Shown piece by piece: positions 1 to 11,334 of a DNA stretch of 64,000 nucleotides (its first letter is position 1; every line of letters starts with the position of its first letter). The notes below the pieces were generated by a model. It had not been told where the DNA came from. It ran no database searches and saw only the letters and a program-made list of their open reading frames with translations. This DNA is from Haematobia irritans (lineage: Eukaryota > Arthropoda > Insecta > Diptera > Muscidae), in contig NC_134397.1 of assembly GCF_050003625.1 (NCBI RefSeq), positions 150,473,526-150,537,525 on the forward strand, in the 5' to 3' direction. Position numbers and translations under genes: made by a program.

Positions 1-562
1 AATTGTAGTTCAAAATTGCAAGAATGTCTTTAGTGACATACGAAGTTCATGATGAACGCTTTTGTAGTAAAATTTACAAATTTGAAGAAATAATGAACTA
101 TTTTATGAGAAATACGAATTTAGTAAATCTCTATGCTTAATTTGTGTATAATTTTTTCCCGTCTTTTAGTTCACTTATCTAACGTTCGCAAAAAATTATT
201 AGAGTAAATGAAACTTTCTCCAAATATAATAATTTCATGAACTAAAATATAGTTAAATTGGCTTTAGTGAAATAGTGAGTTCACTTTTTTTTGAGTTTGG
301 GATCGGTTTATATGGAGGCTATATATAATTATGAACCGATATGGACCAATTTCTGTGTGATTGGGATCTGTTTATCTGAGGGCTATACAGTGCTGCCGCT
401 ACTACTTCAATCGAAGTATTTTGCTTCATTTTCACAAAATTTACTTCGTCACTCCTTCTTCCAAAAATCTGCTTCACTTTTTGTTCTTTTTAAAAATTTT
501 CCCCATATTACCTAATTGTTTTTCCTATTCCTTTAATTACGATGAACATAGCGGTTTTAATC
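1..562. other. AT-rich noncoding sequence with a repeat fragment
   Basis: No gene is visible. Around positions 300-390 there are short pieces of the same dispersed repeat that is longer at 563-1135 and 1245-1905 (the phrase GGTTTATATGGAGGCTATAT). The rest is AT-rich sequence without codon structure. Confidence 0.6.
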
Positions 563-1135
563 ATTGAATTATTAACCGATGTGGACCAATTTTTGCATAG
601 GTGTTAGAGACCATATACTTACACCATGTACCAAATTTCAGCCGGGTCGGATGAAATTTGGTTCTCTTAGAGGCTCCGCAAGCCAAATCGGGGGAACAGT
701 TTATATGGGGGCTATATATAATTATGGACCGATGTGGACCAATTTTTGCATGATTGTTAGAGATCATATGCTGAAACCATGTACCAAATTTCAGCTGGAT
801 CGGATGAAATTTGCTTCTCTTAGAGTCCCCGCAAGCCAAATTTGGGGGTCTGTTTATATGGGGGCTATACGTAAAAGACCGATATGGCCCATTTGCAATA
901 CCATCCGACCTACATCAATAACAACTACTTCTGCCAAGTTTCAAGTCGATAGCTTCTTTCGTTCGGAAGTTAGCGTGATTTCAACAGACGCACGGACGGA
1001 CGGACATGCTCAGATCGACTCAGAATTTCACAACTACCCAGAATATATATACTTTATGGGGTCTTAGAGCAATATTTCGATGTGTTACAAACGGAATGAC
1101 AAAGTTAATATACCCCATCCTATGGTGGAGGGTAT
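563..1135 (+). repeat. Dispersed repeat A, copy 1
   Basis: This unclassified dispersed repeat is about 570 bp long. It shares with the next copy the blocks CCGATGTGGACCAATTTTTG, GGGGGCTATATATAATTATG, GATCGACTCAGAATTTCAC and a terminal block ending in TATGGTGGAGGGTATAAT. A run of ACGGACGGACGG-type trinucleotides lies near position 990. Open frames in it are shadows of the repeat and look like no known protein. From general knowledge, such end blocks are abundant in calyptrate fly genomes. I cannot assign a transposon class. Confidence 0.75.
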
Positions 1136-1244
1136 AATATAATGAATTCTATTGTTTTGCTTTCAAAAATGTATGCTACTTCAATTTTATTCAATCTACT
1201 CCACTTTTTTTCCAAAATCTACTTCACTCAATTTTTCACTAGCG

Positions 1245-1905
1245 GCAGCACTGGGGCTATATATAAATATAGACCGATATAAACCTAGTTAGGCATGGTT
1301 GTTAGCGGCAATATACTACAAATTTTTGCAAGAGGCTCCGGAGGTCAAATCTGGGGATCGATTTATATGGGGGCTATATATAATTATGAACCGATATGGA
1401 CCATTTTTTTCATGGTTGCTAGAGGCTATATACGTACACCACGAATTTTGCTACTCCAAGAGGCTCCGGAGGTCAAATCTGGGGATCGATATGGATCAAT
1501 TTTTGCATGGTTGTTGGAGACCATATACTAACACCACGTACCAAATTTCAACCGGATCGGATGAAATTTGCTTCTCTAAGAGCCTCCGCAAACCAAATTT
1601 GGGGGTCGGTTTATATGGGGGCTATACGTAAAAGTGGTCCAATATGGCCCATTTGCAATACCGTCCGACCTACATCAATAACAACTACTTATGCCAAGTT
1701 TCAAGTCGATAGCTTGTTTCGTTCGAAAGTTAGCGTGATTTCAGCAGATGGAAGAACGGACGTGCTTAGATCGACTCAGAATTTCACCACGACCCAGAAT
1801 ATATATACTTTATGGGGTCCTAGAGCAATATTACGATGGGTTACAAACGGACTGACAAAGTTATTTGTCATTCCTCCATTCTATGGTGGAGGGTATAATT
1901 AATTA
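1245..1905 (+). repeat. Dispersed repeat A, copy 2
   Basis: This is a second, diverged copy of the repeat at 563-1135 in the same orientation. Internally it has near-duplicate blocks: AGAGGCTCCGGAGGTCAAAT occurs near 1330 and again near 1460. It ends in the same GGTGGAGGGTATAAT block. The two copies lie head to tail about 110 bp apart. Confidence 0.75.
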
Positions 1906-2060
1906 ATCCACTTAAAAAATTAATTGATACAACTAATTATTGTGATTGATTTTTATTTTAATTAAAAAATTTGTTGAATCAATTAAATTAAATGAATTGA
2001 ATATTTTTTGAAACTCAATTACAATTTTAATTGGAAACATTTTCGTGATATTTTTTCTGT
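1906..2060. repeat. AATTAATT-rich repeat fragment
   Basis: This is a fragment of the AATTAATT-rich family also seen at 50305-50581, 55200-55600, 57850-58720 and 63915-64000. The shared sequence is TTAATTGGAAACATTTTCGTGATATTTTTTCTGTG, quoted here as TTAATTGGAAACATTTTCGT followed by GATATTTTTTCTGTG. The window's last bases belong to the same family. Confidence 0.55.
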
Positions 2061-3179
2061 GTATAAACTGACCCCAAAGATTAGACTTCTGGATATCATG
2101 GAGTAAGAAATTTAATCCTATTCGGTTGCAATTATCTAATTACCATGCGAACATTGATTAATATCAGTTCATAATTATATATAGACTCTTCTATATAAGC
2201 AGTTTTAAGATACCTTGCCATCGGCAATTTTTACCACAACATAAGTAATTCGAATGTGGATATACCAGTCTTTAGTAAAACTTTATAAGCAACCCATTGT
2301 GGAGGGTACATAAGAGTCGGCCTAGCCGAACTTTCGGCCGTATATATTCATTTTCTAGCGAAAATCAATAAATACAATTTTTGAGTATTAAACTATTACC
2401 CAAAGTATTTTCAAGAACAAAACATAGAAATCGATAGTATTGCCATTGAAGGTTGTTTGGTACAGTAAAATGTCTATTATTGTGTTAAATCTTTTCTCTG
2501 CAAAGGCGGAATTTAACGTCATTGATTGATTCTTTTAGGTTTTGTACTTTTTTGTACATGTTTAGGCATGGACATTCCATGTAAACTTGGAGTCTAGACG
2601 GCGAAAAAGAAACGATTCTTAAAGGTTGCACAAAAATTATTTGTATAGTAATACGTTTTACATTTGCACAAAACCTTCGTTAAAAGGCCAATAACACATG
2701 CCACATACATATGTATGTTTGCTATGAATAGGTTTTACAAACCTAAGTTCGTAATTGCTATTTTCGAAAACAAACGTCATTGAGAAGGTTCGTGGGAATA
2801 TTCACGTTTGCGTTTTCGTTAAAAATGAAAATGTTGAATAGAACTCTTCGGAGGTTTGAAATGGCTATAAGGAACTACTTGATATATTATAGATCCAATT
2901 ATGAAGGGCTTCGGACATGACAATTATTTAAGCTGAAATATGAAGACCAAAAGTATCTGCAGTAACAAATATAATAAAAGTAAAGGTATAATACATCAAA
3001 AACAAATTGGAAGTTCTTCTCTTCTAATATTAATTTAATTAATTTTCACTTCATTTATATCAAATATCTTCGTTTTATGCAATTTTCCTAATAAATTTCA
3101 AGTTTCAAAAATACTTCCAGTATAGGTATCATTGTGAAACTTCGGCCACAGCTTTATTATTATGTCAGAACTTTTTAAT
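2061..3179. other. Noncoding gap with a transposon-end motif
   Basis: I see no gene. Positions 2290-2350 carry GTGGAGGGTACATAAGAGTC followed by GGCCTAGCCGAACTTTCGGC, a terminal motif common in fly transposons. The remainder is AT-rich unique-looking sequence. Confidence 0.5.
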
Positions 3180-3880
3180 GATAAAATGGAAGTGATTGAT
3201 GACGTTTTGGTATAGCCCCCTATATAGACCGATCTCCCGATTTTACTTTACTTACGATTTGGCTGAAAATTGAAATCCAAAGGTATTTTAGGACCAAAAG
3301 TACGTGTGCTGAAAATGGTGTGTATCGGTCCATGTTTTGGTACAGCCCCCATATAGACCGATCTCCAAATTGTATTTCTTTGGCTTATAGAAACCATAGT
3401 TTCTATCCGATTTCCTTGAAATTGGAAATCAAGAGGTATTTTAGGATCACAAATAGGAGTGCCGAAAATGGTGCCTATCGGTCCATGTATTTATATAGCC
3501 CGATATCGCGATTTTACTTCTTGGGCTTCTAGAAACCGTATTTTCCATCCGATTTGCCTTAAACTTCAAATACAGAGGTATTTTAGGACCACAAATAGGT
3601 GTAAAGAAAATTATGGTTATCGGTTCATGTGCTGGTATAGCCCCCATATAGACCGATCTTCGGATTTTATTTTTTGGGCTTCTAGAAAACGTACTTTCTG
3701 TCCGTTATGCCTAAAATTTAAAATCTATAAGTATTTTAAGATCACAAATAGGTGTAACGGAAATGAGGTGAATCAGCCCATGCGTTGGTATAGCCCACAT
3801 ATAGACCTATCTCCCGATTTTACTCCAAGCACAGTAGTTTTTATCCGATTTTCATGAAATTGCAAATCTTGTGGTATTTT
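3180..3880 (+). repeat. Tandem repeat, five diverged units of about 130-153 bp
   Basis: The phrase TATAGCCCCCATATAGACCGA or a close variant starts near 3211, 3341, 3493, 3636 and 3789, so the spacing is about 130 to 153 bp. Each unit also carries a TTTTAGGACCACAAATAGG-type block and an ATCGGTCCATG-type block. Unit divergence suggests an old array. Short ORFs across it follow from the repeat and have no protein signature. Confidence 0.75.
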
Positions 3881-4389
3881 TATACTTGTTAACACTGCAA
3901 AATTACGTGCTCTCTCTTTTGTAGCCGTTCTTAAAGGTTACAGAAGGAATAAAACAAAAAGAAATTTAAATTTTAAAACCTTGCTTGCATAAGAAACAGG
4001 GTTGCCACACTTTTTGCCAAACATCTAACTTTGATCTTTTTATTTTTGGCCAATAGGATCGACCACTGTGTGTAGGGACAAATAAAATAATGCAAATTTC
4101 CAAAAATAATCTTAAAAGTCCAGAACAAACTGCTAATAAATTTCTCGGCAGACATAGAATATGCGATAAAATATTTGCTAGTATTACTCAAAATGTCTTT
4201 ATGTAGATAAAAGTCGAAAACAATATTTTTTTAATTAAAACTGAACGGATGTGAATCTGGTCCGAAGTTTTCCTCTGTCCCTTCCGGGGTGCATCTCCTC
4301 CAACACATAAAGACGAACGAAAACACACGTACACTGATGAGGCAGTTTCAAATATTGACCAGAACGCGAACCACTAATTTTCCTAAATT
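3881..4389. other. Noncoding gap
   Basis: No gene, RNA or clear repeat can be supported here. The right part runs into the minisatellite element and should contain, or have lost, its left terminus. Confidence 0.5.
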
Positions 4390-5474
4390 TTCTATAGAAA
4401 TAAAATGTTGACAAAATTTTCTATAGAAATAAAGTTTTGACAAAATTTTCTATAGAAATAAAATTTTGACAAAATTTTCTATAGAAATAATTTTTTTTCG
4501 TTTTGTTGTCTTTGATTTTAGCTTAAAACCATTCATTGACTAAACTACAAGTGTAGCTTAACCATGCATTGACTAAACTTGTAGTTTAGTTAATGCATGG
4601 TTTTAAGCTGAAATCAAACACAACAGAAATAAAATTTTGACAAAATTTTCTATAGAAATAAAATTTTCTATAGAAATAAAATTTTGACAAAATTTTCTAT
4701 AGAAATAAAATTTTGACAAAATTTTCTATAGAAATAAAATATTGACAAAATTTTCTATAGAAATAAAATTTTGACGAAATTTTCTATAGAAATAAAATTT
4801 TGACAAAATTTTCTATAGAAATAAAATTTTGATGAAATTTTCTATGGAAATAAAATTTTGACAAAATTTTCTATAGAAATAAAATTTTGACAAAATTTTC
4901 TATAGAAATAAAATTTTGACAAAATTTTCTATAGAAATAAAATTTTGACAAAATTTTCTATAGAAATAAAATTTTGACAAAATTTTCTATAGAAATAAAA
5001 TTTTGACAAAATTTTGCTATAGAAATAAAATTTTGACAAAATTTTGCTATAGAAATAAAATTTTGACAAAATTTTGCTATAGAAATAAAATTTTGACAAA
5101 ATTTTGCTATAGAAATAAAATTTTGACAAAATTTTGCTATAGAAATAAAATTTTGACAAAATTTTGCTATAGAAATAAAATTTTGACAAAATTTTGCTAT
5201 AGAAATAAAATTTTGACAAAATTTTGCTATAGAAATAAAATTTTGACAAAATTTTCAATAGAAATAAAATTTTGTTTTTTTTTTAATTTTATAGAAATAC
5301 AATTTGGACATTTTCTAAAAATAAAATTTTGACAAAATATTCTATAAAAATAAAATTTTGATAAAATTTTCTATAGGAATAAAATTTAGCAAAATAAGAT
5401 TTTTTGTTTGGTAGGTTTTTAGTAAAATTTCTCCAAATTTTGATAGCTTATTTTTGGCTCAAGTGGCAACCGTG
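4390..5474. mobile_element. hAT-like element with internal minisatellite, left end missing
   Basis: The body is a minisatellite with unit CTATAGAAATAAAATTTTG plus ACAAAATTTT, 29 bp in the left part and 30 bp from about 5011 to 5250, where each unit gains a G (TTTTGCTATAG). The right end reads AAGTGGCAACCGTG and stops at 5474, matching the right terminus of the complete elements at 54070-54738 and 60850-61516. No matching CACGGTTG left terminus is visible, so this copy appears truncated. The 30-bp period keeps frame, which creates long repetitive ORFs on both strands that are not genes. Confidence 0.75.
4505..4624. repeat. Foldback (hairpin) insertion in the minisatellite
   Basis: Two nearly identical inverted arms of about 47 bp start with GTTGTCTTTGATTTTAGCTT and end with AGCTGAAATCAAACACAAC. 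They are separated by about 25 bp, and the segment sits inside the minisatellite and interrupts its periodicity. It looks like a small foldback MITE that inserted after the array formed. Confidence 0.75.
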
Positions 5475-5723
5475 AATGGAAACATTAAAATTAACTGAAG
5501 TCATATATATTTTTTTTTTTTGAACTGCTTAGTTCATATATTTAATAATAAATAAAAAATTAAAAGAAGCACATATTATAATTTACAAATCAATAAAACG
5601 AAATTTTAAAATGCTGAATATTATGTAACATATACGTGAAAAAAGAAAACATTTTTAAATACAAATATGGTATTTTAAATTCCAAAAACAGTTTAAATAC
5701 ATTATTATTTCTAATATTTTTAC
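5475..5723. other. AT-rich sequence downstream of zwilch
   Basis: This probably includes the zwilch 3' UTR, which would extend leftward from the stop codon at 5724-5726 on the minus strand. I could not place a poly(A) signal with confidence. Confidence 0.4.
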
Positions 5724-8700
5724 TTAATTATGTTTGAGTGTACTTATTTTACGATATATCCAACTATAGTACATATTTTCTTTACTATATTCATTATCGT
5801 TAGCACTAAAACATTCCGATATATTTGGTGGAAATATATTTTCCATGTTAAAATAGAATGTAGTTTGGACATTGCGTAATTTATTTTTCGATTCCATAGT
5901 AATGCGTCGCGAATGTGGATCTTTGCCTTCCAAATGTTCGCGTATATAATGAGCAGATAATTGTATTTCCATTGCATCGGTTAACGAATCATTTATTGTG
6001 TCAACCATTCGTGGTGTTTTGCGTAACAGTTGATCGGATACTTCGTAGTAAACGCTATTTATATTCAGATTAATATGTATCATTAACAAATGTTCCAAGG
6101 TGCAATGTATTTGCAGTAATTTCGATAGAGTTTTTGCCGTTTCAAGTTCATCGAAATTACTATTCTTAAAGCCAAGAATATCGTTCTTGACACTAGTCGC
6201 TGTGGTTTTCACATCGTTGTGTAGCAAAGTTTTTCGCATAGCCGCACTATCTTGTAGGACAGCATTGCGTAATGATTTTCGAACATTCGGCACTATTTGA
6301 GCATTCTCTTTGTTATCATCAATAATACTAAAAAAATGAAAAATCATATATTTATGAATTCATTATCATTTGTTACAAATCTAAGCCCATACCTTTTATT
6401 CTTTAAATCATTGGCGCTACATATTTTGCTCTGTACAAATATATATTCATAATCTTTATACAGTTTCTCCAAACCTATTTCCAATAATAATTCCAATGGT
6501 TCAGAGCCTGAGAGGCAAGGTATTGCTAAGCGCCGATTGGCAACTTCTGTAATAATTTCTGCTAAACGATTTTTGTTTGTGGGTGTATTCTGTAAGCAGA
6601 AAAAAATGGCGTCCAACAAAATTAATACTATGAATTGTCTGGAATATCTTACCACAATATTGCAACGAGCTGCACATTGAAATAGAATATTAAAAGCCAT
6701 CTTTAAATCTTTATAAGATGAACATTCTAAAAAAAATATTAGTTTTATTAATATATCTTTACCATATTTACCGATGCTACTTACGTTTCAGGATATCCCA
6801 TAGCTTGTCTGTTAAATCTGATAGCTTCCTTGTTTTTGCACTATGTATAACTTCTTCGATGTCTCGTTCAGCAGCACTACTACTGGAATCTATTTCAGAT
6901 ATTTCTGTCATGACTTTATTAATGCTTTCGCGTAATTCTCCCATATCTATACCACTGAAAACAAAAAGAATATTTTAGAGTGAAGGGCGGAAAAGAGTAA
7001 AAACTATTTTTATAGTTATCGTTATTAAATTCGCTTAAATCTTTCTTGAATATCTGAATTCTGAACTTTACCCAATTTATACATGTGTCGCAAAAACGAT
7101 ATCATACCTTTTGATGAACATGTATCTATGACTTTCAAATTATTACAGACTCTAAAAACACTTTAAATTTTATTAAGAATTAAGGGAATTGTTTTGAGTT
7201 GTTTTTAAAATGTTGTTTTAAGTAACTGTATAAGGCCTTTGCAAGGCTTATTTACATATGACAATAAATTAAATTATATTAAAAAGAAAGGGATGAGATT
7301 ATATGACAAAGGCCTTTACAGTACGTACAATAAAGAACAAGAAAGAAAGCTATCCTTCGACAGGGCATGCGAATTAAAAAATGTATCACACTGAACAATA
7401 TTGTCCCTCGCTATCCACGACTTTTTCCAACTACTCATCTTTTGACTCAATCCTCGAATCGACACAATTTCTAGCTTCCTCATAAGAATAAGAAGACGAA
7501 AATGCTTATCGACCAGGTCATGCGTCATCGATTGGAACAAGTGGTAATTAGAAGAAGTAGTTTCTGTTGTACGGAATGTGGGCTAGGACTTTCCATTTGG
7601 GTGTTTCCAAATAAATGTTTACGGGTTTTGCAACGTGCGGTTATTGTGCGGAAAAATACCTTTGTCGTTCCTTTTCAAATATTGTGGCCGTTTATCACAC
7701 AATTCTCGATTTAGACGCATCAATTGATTTCGATACAATGATCCTGTGATCGTTTCACTCCGTTCGCAGCAGCTCATAGTACACCACACCCAGATGACCA
7801 ATGGATATTCAACTACGCCATCGATATTGAGGCATGGCTTGAAGAACTATTTAAAGTTTTTCGCTTGAAATGGATCTACTACGAGATCCACTTTTCGTCA
7901 CCAGTAATGATGCGATGCGAAAAACCTTTGCTTTGTTGTCCGCACGTGCAAAATCATCTCTCAGCTTCAACCCATACGGTGCCCAATTTCCTTGTTTTTG
8001 AATCATTTCAATCGATGGGAAATGACGTGACTAGTAACTTTGAATTATTTGGCAAGTTGTTCTTGCCCTTGACACGAGTGCTCATCGAGTAATGCCTCAA
8101 ATTTAGCATTTTCAAACTTTTTCGGCTGTCTTGGACGTTCTTTGTCTTTCACATCATAATCATCACTTCTGAAACGCACAAACAACCTCTCGGATGTTGA
8201 AACGGAAATTGCACAATCCGTATGAACTTCGGAAAGTAATCGGTGCGTGACAGATGCTTTTTTTCCCAAAGAAGGTTAGGTTAGGTGGCAGCCCGATGTA
8301 TCTTAGACTATTCAGTCCATCGTGATACCACATTGGTGAACTTCTCTCTTATCACTGAGTGCTGCCCGATTTCCATGTTAAGCTCAATGACAAGGGACCT
8401 CCTTTTTATAGCGAGTCCGAACGGCTTTCCACATTGCAGTGCAACCACTTAGAGAAGCTTTGAAACTCTCAGAAATGTCACCAGCATTACTGAGGTGGAA
8501 TAATCCACCGCTGAAAAACACGACCTTGTATATGCAAGGCGGGCATGCTAACCATTGCACCACGGTGGCTACCTTCCCCAAAGAAGAAACTTGACATATT
8601 GAGAGCCAAAAAAACTATGTTTTTCACACTCCGCGCAAACGACATATACCGAAGATGAAAGTAATGGAATGAGGTTATGACAGAAATATACTTTCACTAT

Positions 8701-10562
8701 TATTTGATGCATTAATCCCGAACTACGCTATCTGTTATCAATCCTGCCATTTCTAATTCACAATAATTTAAGCGATGCAGGAGAATTTACATGAGTTATG
8801 TTGGAGCCACCATGGTGCAAGGGTTAGCATGCCCGCCATGCGTACAAAGTGTCGCGGGTTCAATCCCAGTTTCAACCGAACACAAATCAATGGTGGTTTT
8901 TTTCGTCTCATTAATATTTTTGACATTTCTGAGTGTATAAACGCTTCTGTAAAGTGGTTTCACCGTAATGTGAAATGTCTTTCGGACTCCGACTTAAGGA
9001 GATTCCTCGCCAGTGAGCTGTAGTATCAAAATGGATTTTTTAGTGAGCCTAAAATATCGATGAGCCACTAAAGACTTTTCGTGAGTCACCAGAAGTTTCG
9101 GGAATCGTTTTCTTTAAGACATTCGTGCAATTGCCGCCCTCAAACTGGACCAAACTTTGTTGATAAAGAATATAATGTTGTACTAACCACGACCTGAATT
9201 TTCACTAAAAATCATGCTAATTAATGAGAAACTTACGATCGGGTTCAAGAAAAGCTTTGTAAATTTTTTTGGAGGTTGTATCAGATCAGACGCCATCGTT
9301 AGATAATCAAAGAAGATTAGTTTGTTTTAAAGTCACTATGGACCAAGTTATTTTATATCAAATTGAGTATTATAAAGATCCTCTTCATATAGTCATGTAC
9401 GAATTACATGTACCATTAAATTTGTGAACTCCTTAGAAATGCCACCAGGACTACTGTGCGAATCCGCGTTTAGAATGGTTTATTTACGATTTTTCACTGA
9501 TTGACCATCAGAGGAGTTAATATCGAATTTTACTGGCATCTACTACCCACTTCTTTAGCCCTTTAAATTAATTCATAAAACTTGATAGTATGTTGTATGG
9601 TAAAAACGAATACTTACATGCCACATCTATATATTGGTTCCCTTGAAATATCCGAACTCTCAGACTGTTTATGGGATAGTATATCATCCCTAATAGTCAT
9701 TAGGATACGCAATTGATTTATGAATACTTCTGTGATGGAAGTGGATTCACACAATCGATAAGTTTGGACTAGTGTCACCTCGCAAGTATTCAAATCTATC
9801 AGTGATGGCACCATGGACGTTGTTGACCAAGAACACTTAATGGATATGTTGGACTTGATATTGTAGATGTTTTCAATGCAAGTTTTCAAGGAAGAAGACT
9901 TTCCCATTTGCAGGTAATGTTGACTCAACAAACTTTGGGTGCTAACAGAATACGAAGGGACTAAACCGGTAAAGTTGATTATACCACGCTTCCAGTGACG
10001 TAAAGAGAACTCATACTGCAACAGCAATGTCTTTAATTCATCCGTTCCCGAACAAAGAAACCATACAGATCCAACCGCATCTTTTGAAGCTGGTCCGCTC
10101 TGGTAGTCTAGGGTGGACAATATGGATCTGGCCTTTTCCACCGGAATCCCTCTATGATATTCTTCCTCCATTTTCCAAGGATTTGAAGTTAGTAAATTGA
10201 CATCAATAGAAACATCACCAATAGCATCGACTTCGCAGTCGTCTTTTAATGGACTACCGGTAATGTCTAGGTCATCTGGTAAATTTTTTCCAATCCTCAA
10301 TTTGGAAGGAGACGAAAATTCGATCTTGGCTTTGGAGCGATCCTTTTTATAATATCAATAAGTTAACACAGAGTGAATTTTGATTAAGGTCTCTAATACT
10401 AACCTCTACATAAAACAATAGAATCTTTCCGCTCGCAGCATCATCGGAACCAATTATACTGGCCAAATAGCTTGGACTGGGTGAATACGTTATCATGTAA
10501 TGGGTATCATACTTTTGCAATAAAGATGCATAAATATTTGCTAAATTCGACGCGGCACTCAT
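5724..10562 (-). CDS. zwilch: Zwilch, kinetochore RZZ-complex subunit (six coding exons)
   Basis: Zwilch is a subunit of the ROD-ZW10-Zwilch complex, which brings dynein and Mad1/Mad2 to kinetochores for the spindle checkpoint. Coding exons on the minus strand are 10562-10404, 10342-9618, 6954-6785, 6726-6653, 6589-6393 and 6327-5724. All junctions are GT..AG and phases agree throughout. The joined protein is 642 residues, close to the Drosophila length as I recall it. Family-like segments are LTGSPLKDDCEVDAI-like (here DITGSPLKDDCEVDAI), SNPWKMEEEYHRGIPVEKAR, GSVWFLCSG, NQLRIL, LSDLTDKLWDILK, NRLAEIITEVANRRLAIP and LLLEIGLEKL. The start is the ATG at 10560-10562, which opens MSAASNLANIYA; an upstream in-frame ATG at 10628 is less likely. 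Intron 2 is about 2.66 kb and full of repeats, while introns 3 to 5 are about 60 bp. EBP2 starts divergently 1.5 kb away. Confidence 0.95.
7320..8640 (-). pseudogene. Decayed mariner transposase in zwilch intron 2
   Basis: Minus-strand fragments read as a mariner-family (Mos1/mellifera-like) transposase. The N-terminal side (8045-8269) contains FRSDDYDVKDKERPRQPKKF. The middle (7619-7801) contains ETITGSLYRNQLMRLNREL and KRPQYLKRNDKG, and the C-terminal side (7316-7540) contains FQSMTHDLVDKHFR. The fragments are in different frames with stops between them, so it is inactive. A SINE interrupts it at 8274-8576. I did not locate its inverted termini. Confidence 0.85.
8274..8576 (-). mobile_element. 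tRNA-headed SINE, inserted in the mariner relic
   Basis: Read on the minus strand it starts with GCCACCGTGGTGCAATGG and TTAGCATGCCCGCCTTGC (A box-like head) and continues through the same body as the copy at 56082-56430. It ends CCACCTAACCTAACC. The direct repeat CCCAAAGAA flanks it at 8265-8273 and 8577-8585, which is a good target-site duplication. The B-box region is partly deleted compared with the 56-kb copy: GGTCGTG joins directly to the TTTTTCAGCGG block. Confidence 0.88.
8802..9025 (+). mobile_element. tRNA-headed SINE, old 5' copy
   Basis: The head reads GAGCCACCATGGTGCAAGGG, TTAGCATGCCCGCC and a B box GCGGGTTCAATCCC. The body (GACATTTCTGAG, GTGGTTTCACCG, TCGGACTCCGACTTAAGGAG) matches the other SINE copies but has many changes and no tail. 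It lies 230 bp from the SINE at 8274-8576 in opposite orientation. Confidence 0.8.
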
Positions 10563-10736
10563 TTTAAATTTTTTGTATGGGATAGCGATTGCAGAATTTA
10601 ATGTAAATTGATTACGATTACAATCCAAAAAGGCTATTATCGTACCGTTATCGGAATTTTAAATTGAAATCGAAATGTGTACGTTTCGAGGGGTCCCCAG
10701 CTATACAATACAATAATGAGGATACATGCTTGAATG
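10563..10736. promoter_or_regulatory. Upstream region of zwilch
   Basis: This is the sequence between the zwilch start codon and the first upstream MITE, so it should contain the 5' UTR and core promoter. No TATA box or initiator stands out. Confidence 0.3.
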
Positions 10737-10977
10737 CGCCGTCCAGATTATAAGTTTATCCGAACGACAGTGCTCGTGTCGAACATATCCCCGATGTTGG
10801 CCACACTATAAGTTATGTCCGACAACATAATCGATATTGCTGGTTGTTTATGTGATCGATCAAACATTTTTCGATTATTTAGCCATCGCCGACAATTCGA
10901 ATCGATTGTCCACACTATAACATTCTTTACAAACACAGACATTCCGTCCGGAATAACTTATAGTCTGGACGGCACAT
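10734..10977. mobile_element. MITE family B, complete copy
   Basis: Inverted ends read TGCGCCGTCCAGATTATAAG on the left and CTTATAGTCTGGACGGCACA on the right. Inside are CGACAGTGCTCGTGTCGAAC, itself a short palindrome, and a conserved TTCTTTACAAACACAGACAT block. Related copies lie at 10990-11050 (right end only), 16498-16620, 17785-18025, 34509-34640 and 35092-35137. It has no coding capacity. Confidence 0.8.
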
Positions 10978-10989
10978 AAGTCTGATAAT

Positions 10990-11050
10990 TATGCGCAATT
11001 CTTTACAAACACAGACATTCCGTCCGGATAAACTTGTAGTCTGGACGGCT
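10990..11050. mobile_element. MITE family B, right-end fragment
   Basis: TTCTTTACAAACACAGACAT through TAGTCTGGACGGC repeats the right 60 bp of the element ending at 10977, in the same orientation. Two right ends in tandem suggest a duplication or a second truncated insertion. Confidence 0.75.
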
Positions 11051-11334
11051 GAATTTCCTTTAAAAATTCAGCGGTTGCTGAACTCAAAAGCACAAAAGCA
11101 TTTGTTTCGGATATGAGAAATTGGCTGTTAACGTATTTTCTTTATGATGAATATCTCTGCAAGCGTATATGGCCATTTGGGCTTGGTTGTAAAATTAATT
11201 AAAATAAAATAGTGAGTTGCAGTATCGATTATGCGCTGTGTTCGAGTGAACTTATGTGCGGCCAATATATGTGATATGTCTCACATTATCGTCCGGATAA
11301 ATTTATAGTGTGAACAACGCATAATGTGTCATAA

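Noticed and set aside
579..1067. 162-codon ORF
   Set aside because: It lies wholly in dispersed repeat A and has no domain; the frame is not kept in copy 2.
4929..5332. Long repetitive ORFs on both strands, repeating KFYFYSKILS and RNKILTKFCY
   Set aside because: They follow from the 30-bp minisatellite period, have no start context or domain, and occur on both strands at once.
4390..5400. CRISPR-like array
   Set aside because: The units are contiguous without unique spacers, and the DNA is from an animal.
8384..8581. Minus-strand ORF with GKVATVVQWLACPPC
   Set aside because: It is a translation of the SINE.
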